Shown here: piece by piece, positions 1 to 7,068 of the stretch
Position numbering within the stretch: position 1 is the first letter of the stretch
How the letters are laid out: each line of letters opens with the position of its first letter
Source of the DNA: Nitrospina sp.
Lineage (GTDB): Bacteria; Nitrospinota; Nitrospinia; Nitrospinales; VA-1
Assembly: GCA_018673915.1 (NCBI GenBank)
Contig: JABHBK010000054.1
Location: 1 to 64,000, forward strand
DNA length: 64,000 nt
Direction of reading: 5' to 3'
Made by a program: the position numbers and the translations under genes
The notes under the pieces: model-generated
The model's input: the letters and a program-made list of their open reading frames with translations, nothing else
What the model was told of the DNA's origin: nothing
Database searches by the model: none

Positions 1-75
1 GCCCTTCGACTCAATAATCTCTGCTTCTCGAAGCTTTACAATGATTTGCTCCGGGCTGAATCGTTTCCTCGCCAT
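1..75 (-). CDS. IS3-family transposase OrfA, N-terminal fragment (cut by window edge)
   Basis: Reading leftward from the ATG at 75-73, the first 25 codons give MARKRFSPEQIIVKLREAEI and continue off the window. This is the usual opening of the HTH_Tnp_1 (IS3/IS911 OrfA) helix-turn-helix protein, which binds the element's ends; the catalytic DDE part (OrfB) would be made by frameshifting further downstream. A good ribosome binding site (AAGGGGG) precedes the ATG. Only the first 25 residues are visible, so whether the element is intact cannot be judged. Confidence 0.75.
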   Translation of the reverse strand, partial: MARKRFSPEQIIVKLREAEIIESKG

Positions 76-141
76 AATATCCCCCTTACCAAATGGTTTT
101 TATAAGTTTAACATTTGGACTACTTTTCGGGGGTCGGGTCA
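1..141 (-). mobile_element. IS3-family insertion sequence, left end only (rest outside window)
   Basis: The leftward-reading end of an insertion sequence runs off the window edge. It holds the start of an IS3-type OrfA (73-75 downwards) and, upstream of it, a non-coding stretch ending in a GC-rich tip that reads TGACCCGACCCCCG on the minus strand from about position 141, which looks like an IS3-family terminal inverted repeat. The tip abuts a coding sequence that stops exactly there, so the inferred boundary is at 139-141. The other end and the target duplication lie outside the window, so the exact border is an inference. Confidence 0.7.
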
Positions 142-381
142 TTCTACTCCTCCCCATGTAAATACAACTTTTGAGTGAGGGACGAGTTCCACATATTGGC
201 CGGTGCAATTGCATGTGCCATTACTGTTTCCAACACGAAATATTCCGCCGGGTTTGGCATCGGCTTCCACCACCTCTCCAAACCATTCTTTCATTTTGGC
301 TTCTATTGTGAGGTATGAAAATATGGTTTCGGGTTGAGCTTGAATATAAATTTTGCGTGTGAGTTCATAGGTTTCAGTCAT
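139..381 (-). pseudogene. AHSA1/SRPBCC-family protein truncated by the IS element
   Basis: The first 79-80 residues match the opening of AHSA1-type SRPBCC proteins (small hydrophobic-ligand-binding fold): an N-terminal strand with RKIYIQAQPETIFSYLT, then a helix, GGIFRV and the KVVFTW strand. The family is normally about 140-160 residues, so roughly half is missing. The reading frame stops at TGA 141-139, which is also the first triplet of the apparent IS terminal repeat, so the insertion supplies the stop codon. The start overlaps the stop of the upstream arsR-type gene by 4 bp (ATGA), the common ArsR-AHSA1 operon arrangement. The remainder of the gene presumably lies beyond the IS, outside this window. 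Probably non-functional. Confidence 0.75.
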
Positions 382-698
382 GATTTTTTCCTTTTCTTCC
401 TTTCTTCTTTTTCAGCGGCGGTTTTAAGTTTTTCCAGCCTGGAATCCCAGAAATTTTCTAGCAGGGCTTTTAAGGACTCAAACCCTTCTGGCCGGAGTCG
501 GTAAATACGGCTAGTCCCTTGACGTCGTTCGGCAATGAGTCCGGCTTTTTTGAGAACTCTCAGGTGCTGGGACACTGCAGGGCGGGAAATCTCCTTGAAA
601 TGGCCAGCAACTTCACCTGCAGACAATTCAGCATTACGCATTAATTGCAAAATGCTCAACCTATTGGGTTCGGCTATGGCTTGTAGGGTATCTATCAT
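378..698 (-). CDS. ArsR-family winged-helix transcriptional regulator
   Basis: A 106-residue protein with the ArsR/SmtB winged-helix core: AEPNRLSILQLM at residues 9-20, the recognition helix SRPAVSQHLRVLKKAGLI near 38-55 and the wing RRQGTSRIYRL near 58-68. No metal-binding Cys motif (such as ELCVCD) is present, so it belongs to the metal-independent branch typically paired with AHSA1 genes, as here. It probably represses its own operon: an 18-bp near-palindrome lies between the -35 and -10 of its promoter. The ATG lies only 6 bp from the -10 element and has no Shine-Dalgarno sequence, suggesting a leaderless message. The C-terminus is Lys/Glu rich. The partner gene is broken, so the repressor may now control only itself. 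Confidence 0.9.
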   Translation of the reverse strand: MIDTLQAIAEPNRLSILQLMRNAELSAGEVAGHFKEISRPAVSQHLRVLKKAGLIAERRQGTSRIYRLRPEGFESLKALLENFWDSRLEKLKTAAEKEERKKRKKS

Positions 699-733
699 GA
701 AATTATATTAGCGGATACTTACGTAAGTGTCAA
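699..733 (-). promoter_or_regulatory. Sigma-70 promoter with palindromic operator in the spacer (arsR-type gene)
   Basis: On the minus strand TTGACA (733-728) and TAATAT (710-705) are separated by exactly 17 bp. The spacer and -35 edge contain ACTTACGTAAGT (717-728), a perfect 12-bp palindrome inside an 18-bp near-palindrome (714-731). A repressor dimer bound there would cover both promoter elements. The expected transcription start is the A of the start codon at 698. Confidence 0.75.
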
Positions 734-787
734 CTTAAATAAGATTTATTTTTTAGGGTGTAGAAAAAATCAAATTTTCCTGGGCCC

Positions 788-809
788 GGCGCGTGATATG
801 ATACGCGCC
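788..809 (+). promoter_or_regulatory. Extended -10 promoter inside an inverted repeat, upstream of purM
   Basis: The arms GGCGCGT (788-794) and ACGCGCC (803-809) form a perfect 7-bp inverted repeat. The 8-bp centre contains TATGAT (797-802), preceded by TG at 794-795, so it fits an extended -10 element; no good -35 is seen. Transcription would start near 809, giving a leader of about 28 nt. The repeat could be an operator or a supercoiling-sensitive element; this is inference. Confidence 0.45.
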
Positions 810-836
810 CGAGTAACTTTTCATACAGGACGGTCC

Positions 837-1922
837 ATGTCAGAATCTTCAGAATACGATAAGAGCGGTGTTTCCAGTAAGGGAGCAGAGACAGCACTTT
901 CTGGTTTGCTCAAGCATGTTTTACCAACGCGGAAATTCAGCGAACGCTACCCGCTCGCGGCAGACATCGGTTATTTTGCCAACGTTGTAGATTTAGGTAA
1001 TGGACAAGGCATTGCGTTCGGCACCGATGGCGTGGGAACAAAAATAATTGTTGCCGAGTTACTCGGTCGTTATGACACCATTGGCATTGACTGCGTTGCC
1101 ATGAACGTCAACGATATTATTTGCGTTGGGGCTCGCCCTGTCAGCATGGTGGACTATATCGCCTGCTCCCACACTGATCCTGAAATTTTTAATCAGTTGG
1201 GTCAAGGGTTGGCAGAAGGAGCCCAACAATCGGGCATTAGTATTTCTGGCGGTGAGATTTCGCAAATCAAGGAAATCATTTCCGGCATCGATCTCATTGG
1301 GGCCTGCATCGGTCATGTTTCACTGGATAAGGTAAATACTGGTAGCGACATCAAACCTGGAAACCTTATTGTTGGCCTGGCTTCCACTGGGGTGCATTCG
1401 AACGGCTTAACTTTGGCCCGAAGGGTGCTTTTGGGGGACAGCCTGGAAGAACAGAAAACCCGCATTAATGATTATGAAGAATTTTTAGGCCAGACCCTGG
1501 GCGAAGCGTTGCTCGAACCGACACGCATATATGTCCAGCCTGTTATGGAAATGCTCGATGCAGAGATAGATCTCAAGGCAATGGTTCATATTACCAGTGG
1601 CGGATTTTGTAACCTGAATCGGGTGCAAAGTGAAAATATCCGTTTTGTCATTGATACCCTGCAGCCCGTTCCGGAAATTTTTAATCTCATTCAGGATAGA
1701 GGTGGAGTGAGCGAGGCAGAAATGTTCGAAGTGTTTAATATGGGAACAGGTTTCTGCCTCATCGTTGAAGGCACAAAAGAAGTAGAGGCTTTAACTGAAA
1801 TCTGCAAAGAATACGACCTCCCCTGTCAGGTCATTGGGCAAGTTGAAGCCTGTCAGGGAAAAGAAGTCACCCTCCCGCAAAAACAACTCATTGGAAAAGG
1901 TAGCCGATTTATAAGCTCATGA
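837..1922 (+). CDS. purM: Phosphoribosylformylglycinamidine cyclo-ligase (AIR synthetase)
   Basis: PurM closes FGAM to aminoimidazole ribonucleotide with ATP in purine synthesis (cytoplasm). The 361-residue product has the PurM/SelD two-domain fold signatures: YDKSGVS near the N-terminus, GTDGVGTK (glycine-rich ATP site), DTIGIDCVAMNVNDI with metal- and substrate-binding Asp/Asn, and GLASTGVHSNGLTLAR. The usual GGETAEM motif reads GGEISQI, so it is a diverged subgroup of PurM. I chose the ATG at 837 because AGGACGG lies just upstream; an in-frame ATG at 798 overlaps the promoter repeat and would add 13 unconserved residues. It stands alone, without other pur genes nearby. Confidence 0.87.
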   Translation: MSESSEYDKSGVSSKGAETALSGLLKHVLPTRKFSERYPLAADIGYFANVVDLGNGQGIAFGTDGVGTKIIVAELLGRYDTIGIDCVAMNVNDIICVGARPVSMVDYIACSHTDPEIFNQLGQGLAEGAQQSGISISGGEISQIKEIISGIDLIGACIGHVSLDKVNTGSDIKPGNLIVGLASTGVHSNGLTLARRVLLGDSLEEQKTRINDYEEFLGQTLGEALLEPTRIYVQPVMEMLDAEIDLKAMVHITSGGFCNLNRVQSENIRFVIDTLQPVPEIFNLIQDRGGVSEAEMFEVFNMGTGFCLIVEGTKEVEALTEICKEYDLPCQVIGQVEACQGKEVTLPQKQLIGKGSRFISS

Positions 1923-2136
1923 CCACTGGGAGTGGGACCCCAGAGTTAACCTTCCCTACTGGAGCTGTGATCATGAGTGGGCATATTTTTAAGCAGCTAT
2001 CGGCCATTAGCGGATGTTAAACGCAAGCCTCTTACGATCAGCTTTACGTCTGTATGTTTATTCGAAAAATCAGCTAAAAGATTCTTGAACTCTGCTTCGG
2101 AAATATTCTTGGATATTTCTCAAAGGAGTAGGTCAG

Positions 2137-3177
2137 TTAAATATAAAATCTCCGTGTACTATTTGCTATTGCAACGAGTGACAACATAACGGGTACTTCA
2201 ACAAGAACACCGACTACAGTTGCCAATGCGGCACCTGAATTTAAACCAAAGAGGCTAATTGCTACAGCAACTGCCAATTCAAAAAAGTTGGATGTTCCAA
2301 TCAATGCAGCTGGAGCGGCAGTACTAAACGGAACCTTCCATAAATATGCCCAACCATAGGCCAATGCAAAAATACCATAACTTTGGATCAAAAGTGGTAT
2401 AGCAATTAAGGCAATTACCAATGGCTTATCAATAATCGTTTGTGCCTGAAACCCAAACAACAACACTACAGTTGCTAAAAGTCCCATGATTGAAAACGGT
2501 TTTATTTTTGCCGTAAAACTGGCAATGCGCTCATGATTGCTGGAACTGTCTAAGGCTTTGCGGGTGAAAAACCCAGCCATTAGGGGAATTACAACGTAGA
2601 GTACCACAGAAAGAAAAAGCGTCTCCCACGGTACAACAATATTTGTTACGCCTAAAAGAAATGCAGTAATCGGCGCAAATGCAAAAGTCATGATGAAGTC
2701 ATTAACAGAGACTTGCACCAATGTATAATTCGCGTCACCGCGCACCAATTGGCTCCATACAAAAACCATTGCTGTACAAGGGGCAACACCCAGTAAAATC
2801 ATTCCGGCAATATATTCCTTTGCTGTTTGTGGTTCTACAAGACCAACGAACAAGTACTCAAAGAACAAGATACCCAGAGCAGCCATCGTGAAAGGCTTAA
2901 TAAGCCAATTCACAACGAGCGTTATGCATAAACCCTTTGGTTTTTTTTCAACATCTTTAATTGAAGCAAAGTCTACATTGACCATCATTGGATATATCAT
3001 TATCCAAATAAACACCGCTACAACAAGATTCACACTGGCGTATTCTATCTTGGCTATTGCCTGGAATATGTTTGGCGAAGTAACACCCAATCCCACTCCA
3101 GCAAATATACATAGTCCCACCCATACTGAGAGGTAACGCTCAAACAAACCCATAGGGGATATTTTTTCAGATGTCAT
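2137..3177 (-). CDS. acr3: ACR3-family arsenite efflux permease
   Basis: Inner-membrane carrier that exports arsenite (or antimonite) using the proton gradient. The 346-residue sequence opens with the typical [14 protein letters not shown] after a short leader, has about ten hydrophobic segments, and holds the conserved Cys in [16 protein letters not shown] that members need for As(III) translocation. The C-terminal [18 protein letters not shown] is also characteristic. The start ATG has AAGGA about 7 nt upstream. No arsC or metal-sensing ArsR gene adjoins; the ArsR-type gene 1.5 kb away lacks Cys ligands and belongs to another operon. Regulation is not evident. Confidence 0.92.
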   Translation of the reverse strand: MTSEKISPMGLFERYLSVWVGLCIFAGVGLGVTSPNIFQAIAKIEYASVNLVVAVFIWIMIYPMMVNVDFASIKDVEKKPKGLCITLVVNWLIKPFTMAALGILFFEYLFVGLVEPQTAKEYIAGMILLGVAPCTAMVFVWSQLVRGDANYTLVQVSVNDFIMTFAFAPITAFLLGVTNIVVPWETLFLSVVLYVVIPLMAGFFTRKALDSSSNHERIASFTAKIKPFSIMGLLATVVLLFGFQAQTIIDKPLVIALIAIPLLIQSYGIFALAYGWAYLWKVPFSTAAPAALIGTSNFFELAVAVAISLFGLNSGAALATVVGVLVEVPVMLSLVAIANSTRRFYI

Positions 3178-3538
3178 AACAATTCCTTAATTATGTCAGA
3201 CCTGTCCCTATTCTTAAAGCTACTGCATCCGGCGTGACATGCCCGTTATGGGTCGGAAGCAGACGTTATCGTTACACGATATATTTTTTCCTCTGGTTTT
3301 CAACTGTAATACTGTTGCTGGGGTCAGGTAAGGGTAGGACGGTTGAAATTTAAAGTTTTAGTCAATAGTGGATGTGATATCCCCAACATTGAACTTTACC
3401 TTTTCATGGCATGATCCTTCGACATACCCCAAGAATGCAATGGTCGAATATAACTAGCTGAGGATGACAAGCCTAACCTCCTCTTGTCAGGGTAGGAACC
3501 TATCTATGCCTATCTCTGTTCATCTGTGATTAAAATTT
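3178..3538. other. Gene-free stretch between acr3 and the MBOAT gene
   Basis: No convincing reading frame is seen. It includes the leader of acr3 on its left and the 3' flank of the MBOAT gene on its right. A short element at 3501-3531 is repeated at 24455-24485. Around 3410-3465 there are scattered ATCCTTCGAC and GAGGATGACA segments that look like a decayed palindromic repeat. No terminator with a T-run was recognised. Confidence 0.4.
3501..3531. repeat. Short interspersed element, copy 1 (CACAGAT-type)
   Basis: This 31-bp segment matches 24455-24485 at 24 of 31 positions in the same orientation. Read on the minus strand both contain repeated CAGAT/CAGAG words, and both lie 7-11 bp beyond the stop codon of a leftward gene. 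The function is unknown; the position suggests an mRNA 3'-end element or a small mobile repeat. Confidence 0.5.
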
Positions 3539-5254
3539 TTAAAAATGAATTCCTAATCCCGTCAAGAACAAACGAAAACTATCGGCAAGCGTGGCTTCCG
3601 GGGCGGTGTAAACAAAAATATGGATCAGCGCAAAGTATTGCAGGGTCACATAGGCGGAAAGAACATCCCACCCAATATATTTATCCGGAGTCCAGGGTCT
3701 GCGAGGAGATTTTTTCTTATGCAGGAGCCAGAACTCGCTGGCTGTTATCCCCAACCCTAACAAAACAAAATAAGGCCATTGATTTAAAGATATAAAAATA
3801 CTGTTTCGATTGACGCCAGAATAAAATACGGCTTCAGTCATATGCCCCCAGATCAGGTTTCCAAAACAGGCGGCGGCCATGGTTGCTGTAAAGATTCGCA
3901 GATGGGTGTGGCCCTTGAAAAACTTAAAAAATACCGGGTAATAAAAGGCGCGTACCAGAAACTCTCGATAATGAAACGTGAATCGTGACCAAAGGGAAAC
4001 AAGATTGGTCGAGAGCCAGGGGAAATTAAAATAGGGGTCAACTTTATAACCGCAAACCCGCCATAAGCCGACCTTGAAATGCACTACCCCTCCCCAGGCA
4101 AAGGTCCATTTCATTAAAGCAATCAAGGTGGTGAGCAGCACTGTGGCAGAACCTATTGTGCTTCCCATAACAAAATCTTCTGACATATTTTCAATACGCC
4201 AATAAACCAGGATCCCCTGATCGTCAAAGAATCTGACCAGGTTGGCACGAATCCAATCTCCCAATACCAGATAACCGAGAGATACCATCCACAACTTCAA
4301 TCCGCTTACCACCAGTTTGTTTTTATCTTCACATAAGAAATTGTTTGCCGTGTAGGCGTATCCCTGCCCAATGGTAACTCCCCAGTTCCAGTTGGCGATT
4401 TGTCCCGGAGTCAGAAAAACGGAAAGGTAGGTCATAAAAGAAATAGTCTCTGGAATTTTTCCATCCTGATAATCAATGTGGTACAGGAAGAGTCGTTCCC
4501 AGTGCCAAAAGAACAAGAGTACACCCAGTGCGAGTTTCCACGGTCCGGTGAACCATCCTTCCAATAAAGCTCCAATCAGAACGGTGATCAATGCAGATTG
4601 AACAACAACGACCCTAATTACTTTTGCGGCAGATGGGAAAGCAAGAAGACGAAGAACTCCATAACGATAGATCAAAACAGATATACCCCCTGCCAAAAGG
4701 GATTGAACTAAAGCATTGGAACCCAAAAGCATATAAGGATCAAAGGTCCAGAATCCGAAGAACCCTGGCAGGAACGCTATCCACAAGCGGAAACTGGAAA
4801 CCGGATGAAGAATTAAAAAAACCAGAGAATGGGCGCAGAGTAACCCGGACACCCCTTCCATCCCATATAGAATTCCAATAATAATTAGGGACGAAAAAAC
4901 CAGGGAACGTTGTTTGTGTTCCAAGGGAATAAAATATACCAGCAGGAAAGCAAAGCCAACTCCTAGAAATAGCACCAGCCGCTCATCATCATTTTTACTG
5001 AATATCCAGGTAAAGGGCACATAGAGACTGCTGTCGATATTGCGATCATCGTCAAAGACATGGTCGACGTATAAGCCCAGAGATTCTGATAAATCTTGCG
5101 GCATGGGAAGTTCGAGCGATTTGGAGGCATAGGTGAACAGATAAATATAGACGAGCAAAAATGCAAGAACGGCTAAAACCATCACCGGGTTGTGACGGTC
5201 ATTTTCCTGTTGTGTTTTTTTCGATATAGGCGTGCCACCAAGAAGCCCTGTCAT
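3539..5254 (-). CDS. MBOAT-family membrane O-acyltransferase (DltB-like)
   Basis: A 571-residue multi-pass membrane protein. The C-terminal two-thirds carry MBOAT features: a LSVFLTPGQIANW segment, the WSRFTFHYREFLVRAFYYP motif near residues 410-430, and the presumed catalytic His in NLIWGH near 470. DltB-type enzymes move an acyl or aminoacyl group from a carrier protein across the membrane to an envelope polymer. It is longer than DltB (about 400) by extra N-terminal membrane segments. Its start overlaps the stop of the acyl carrier protein gene by 4 bp, and that gene follows a DltA-like ligase, so the three very likely form one activation-carrier-transfer pathway. The substrate (D-alanine, another amino acid, or a hydroxy acid) and acceptor are not shown by sequence; no dltD homologue is seen in the window. 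Confidence 0.82.
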   Translation of the reverse strand: MTGLLGGTPISKKTQQENDRHNPVMVLAVLAFLLVYIYLFTYASKSLELPMPQDLSESLGLYVDHVFDDDRNIDSSLYVPFTWIFSKNDDERLVLFLGVGFAFLLVYFIPLEHKQRSLVFSSLIIIGILYGMEGVSGLLCAHSLVFLILHPVSSFRLWIAFLPGFFGFWTFDPYMLLGSNALVQSLLAGGISVLIYRYGVLRLLAFPSAAKVIRVVVVQSALITVLIGALLEGWFTGPWKLALGVLLFFWHWERLFLYHIDYQDGKIPETISFMTYLSVFLTPGQIANWNWGVTIGQGYAYTANNFLCEDKNKLVVSGLKLWMVSLGYLVLGDWIRANLVRFFDDQGILVYWRIENMSEDFVMGSTIGSATVLLTTLIALMKWTFAWGGVVHFKVGLWRVCGYKVDPYFNFPWLSTNLVSLWSRFTFHYREFLVRAFYYPVFFKFFKGHTHLRIFTATMAAACFGNLIWGHMTEAVFYSGVNRNSIFISLNQWPYFVLLGLGITASEFWLLHKKKSPRRPWTPDKYIGWDVLSAYVTLQYFALIHIFVYTAPEATLADSFRLFLTGLGIHF

Positions 5255-5514
5255 GATTCGTCGATGTCCTTCAGCTGGTTGGCGACATATTGGGAGAGGG
5301 TTTCGATACTGCGGAAGGTAATAGCATTGATATCTGCGCGGGATATTTCTACGCCAAATTTTTCCTCCAGAAACAATGTGGTGTTTACAATGCCAAAAGA
5401 ATCAACAAACCAGTCATCCAAAAGATTGGTGTCATCGGTCAAAGAAGCACCTGGATTGGGGAATTCTTCCTCAAAGAAATTTTTTAACTGGGATTTAATC
5501 TCAGTTATCTGCAT
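5251..5514 (-). CDS. Acyl/aminoacyl carrier protein (DltC-like)
   Basis: An 87-residue acidic four-helix carrier protein. The phosphopantetheine attachment Ser is Ser39 in WFVDSFGIVN, matching the DS(L/F) motif of carrier proteins. It starts 14 bp inside the end of the adenylation gene and overlaps the MBOAT gene by 4 bp, so the three genes are translationally coupled. By context it carries the group activated by the ligase at 5501-7024 rather than serving fatty acid synthesis; the DSFG form and the gene order support this. The holo-ACP synthase that would modify it is not in the window. Confidence 0.85.
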   Translation of the reverse strand: MQITEIKSQLKNFFEEEFPNPGASLTDDTNLLDDWFVDSFGIVNTTLFLEEKFGVEISRADINAITFRSIETLSQYVANQLKDIDES

Positions 5515-7024
5515 TCTTCGGCCTCATTACTTTTTCGCGCAAGGTTTTATAATCCACTTTCCCATTTTGTGTTGTAGGAAATTGATCCAACTTGTGAAAG
5601 CTATGGGGAATCATATACTGGGGGAGAATGCCTGACAACAAGCTTCTAAAAGGGGGGTGGGATTCCAGTTGGCCTGCCGTATAAAAAGCCATGATGCGTT
5701 TTCTTGAGGAATCATAAAGCACGCAACTTTGTAAAACAAACTCAAACTGGTTAAGAGCGTTTTCTATTTCCCCGGCCTCGATGCGATAGCCATTATGCTT
5801 GAATTGGTTGTCTTTTCTCCCGATCATATAGATGAGCCCATCTTTAGATGATTGGTAGCCTAAATCCCCTGTCTTATAAATAATTTCATTTTGCTTCCCG
5901 TTTTCGGGGTTGGAAATAAAAACCTCGAGTGTTGTGTCGGGATCCTTCCAATATCCCAATGCTACCCCGGGTCCGGCGATGCAAATTTCGGCAATTTCAT
6001 CTGCGGAAGTTACCGGCTTTTCTTCTTCATCCAAAAATAAAACGCGATGGTTTGCGCAGGGCTTTCCTAGAGGCACCTCATTCAGGTTTTCAATGTTCTC
6101 CTCAAAAATCCAATAGATAGCATCTACTGTTATTTCGGTAGGGCCATATAAATTAGAGAGCAAAGCAGAAGGAAAGCCAGATTTGAGAAGCTTCAAAGTA
6201 TTGAGCGGCATGGCTTCCCCTGCAAACAATATTTTCTTAAGGCTGCTCAATTCATAGTCTTCATGAAGTTTAAGGGAAACCAAATTACCCAATAGGGAAG
6301 GCACAAAAAATATAAAATTAATTTGGTGGGTGGAGACATAAGCACCAAAATCACCCGGAAACCTCAACGCATCTTTTGAGAGCAGATGAAGGGTGCAACC
6401 TTTGGCGAAAGTGAGGTACAGGTCGAGAACGGAGTTATCAAAAAATAATGGCGCTTGATTGCCGATAATTTCTGCTTCGGTGATTGCATAGGTTTCTATG
6501 GCCCAGTCGATGTAGTCAATCACTGACGCATTGCTGATGGTCACTCCTTTTGGGGTTCCCGTTGTTCCAGATGTGAAAATGATATATAGAGGGTCATCAG
6601 GGTTTCTCTTTGACAATTTTTCCAGCACCTGCTTTTCAATTTGGGCTAGATCATCACAAGTGCGGGAAAAGATTTCTCCTGCCAGACTAAATTCGCCGGC
6701 ACTATGCTCAAGCACCCAATCACTGCCTAGTACTTCTAAAATTTTATTCTTTCGTTGGCGAGGTGCTTCAATATCCAGAGGAACGTAAATATTTCCACTC
6801 ATTTGGATGGCGAGTATGGCGATGACCGCATCGATAGATTTTGGCAATCCCACGCATATAGGCTGATTAGTTATTTGAAATTCAGTATTAATCCAATAAG
6901 CTAGGGAGAGGGAACTTGTCCACAACTGGATGAACGTAATTCCCTGTCCTTCATCAACCACGGCGGTTTTTTCAGGGAACCTGCTTTTGGTGTTTTGGAG
7001 GTACTCTATCGCCAGCTTTTGCAT
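5501..7024 (-). CDS. AMP-forming adenylation enzyme, DltA-like (amino acid activation)
   Basis: A 507-residue stand-alone adenylation domain of the ANL superfamily. Core motifs are in order: YIIFTSGTTGTPKGV at residues 147-161 (A3 phosphate loop), NQAPLFFDNSVLDLY (A4), LYGPTEITVDA (A5), YKTGDLGY (A7), GRKDNQFKHNGYRIE (A8 hinge) and the C-terminal NGKVDYKTL with the A10 lysine. These resemble D-alanine-carrier ligases (DltA) and NRPS A domains more than acyl-CoA synthetases. It should load an amino acid onto the carrier protein encoded next. The gene starts 44 bp from a divergent sulfatase-fold gene, so both promoters must share or overlap that gap and the neighbouring coding DNA. The substrate cannot be read safely by eye. 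Confidence 0.85.
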   Translation of the reverse strand: MQKLAIEYLQNTKSRFPEKTAVVDEGQGITFIQLWTSSLSLAYWINTEFQITNQPICVGLPKSIDAVIAILAIQMSGNIYVPLDIEAPRQRKNKILEVLGSDWVLEHSAGEFSLAGEIFSRTCDDLAQIEKQVLEKLSKRNPDDPLYIIFTSGTTGTPKGVTISNASVIDYIDWAIETYAITEAEIIGNQAPLFFDNSVLDLYLTFAKGCTLHLLSKDALRFPGDFGAYVSTHQINFIFFVPSLLGNLVSLKLHEDYELSSLKKILFAGEAMPLNTLKLLKSGFPSALLSNLYGPTEITVDAIYWIFEENIENLNEVPLGKPCANHRVLFLDEEEKPVTSADEIAEICIAGPGVALGYWKDPDTTLEVFISNPENGKQNEIIYKTGDLGYQSSKDGLIYMIGRKDNQFKHNGYRIEAGEIENALNQFEFVLQSCVLYDSSRKRIMAFYTAGQLESHPPFRSLLSGILPQYMIPHSFHKLDQFPTTQNGKVDYKTLREKVMRPKNADN

Positions 7025-7068
7025 TTATTATTCTTTCGAAATTGTTCCTTTATCGGCACAAAGTTATC

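Noticed and set aside
1997-2119. Leftward 41-codon open stretch (with SEAEFKNLLADFSN) next to acr3
   Set aside because: Looks protein-like but lacks a start codon and is bounded by stops; at most a decayed fragment, not supportable as a gene.
1977-2189. Rightward open frame of about 70 codons between purM and acr3
   Set aside because: It overlaps the end of acr3, has a weak start and no recognisable features.
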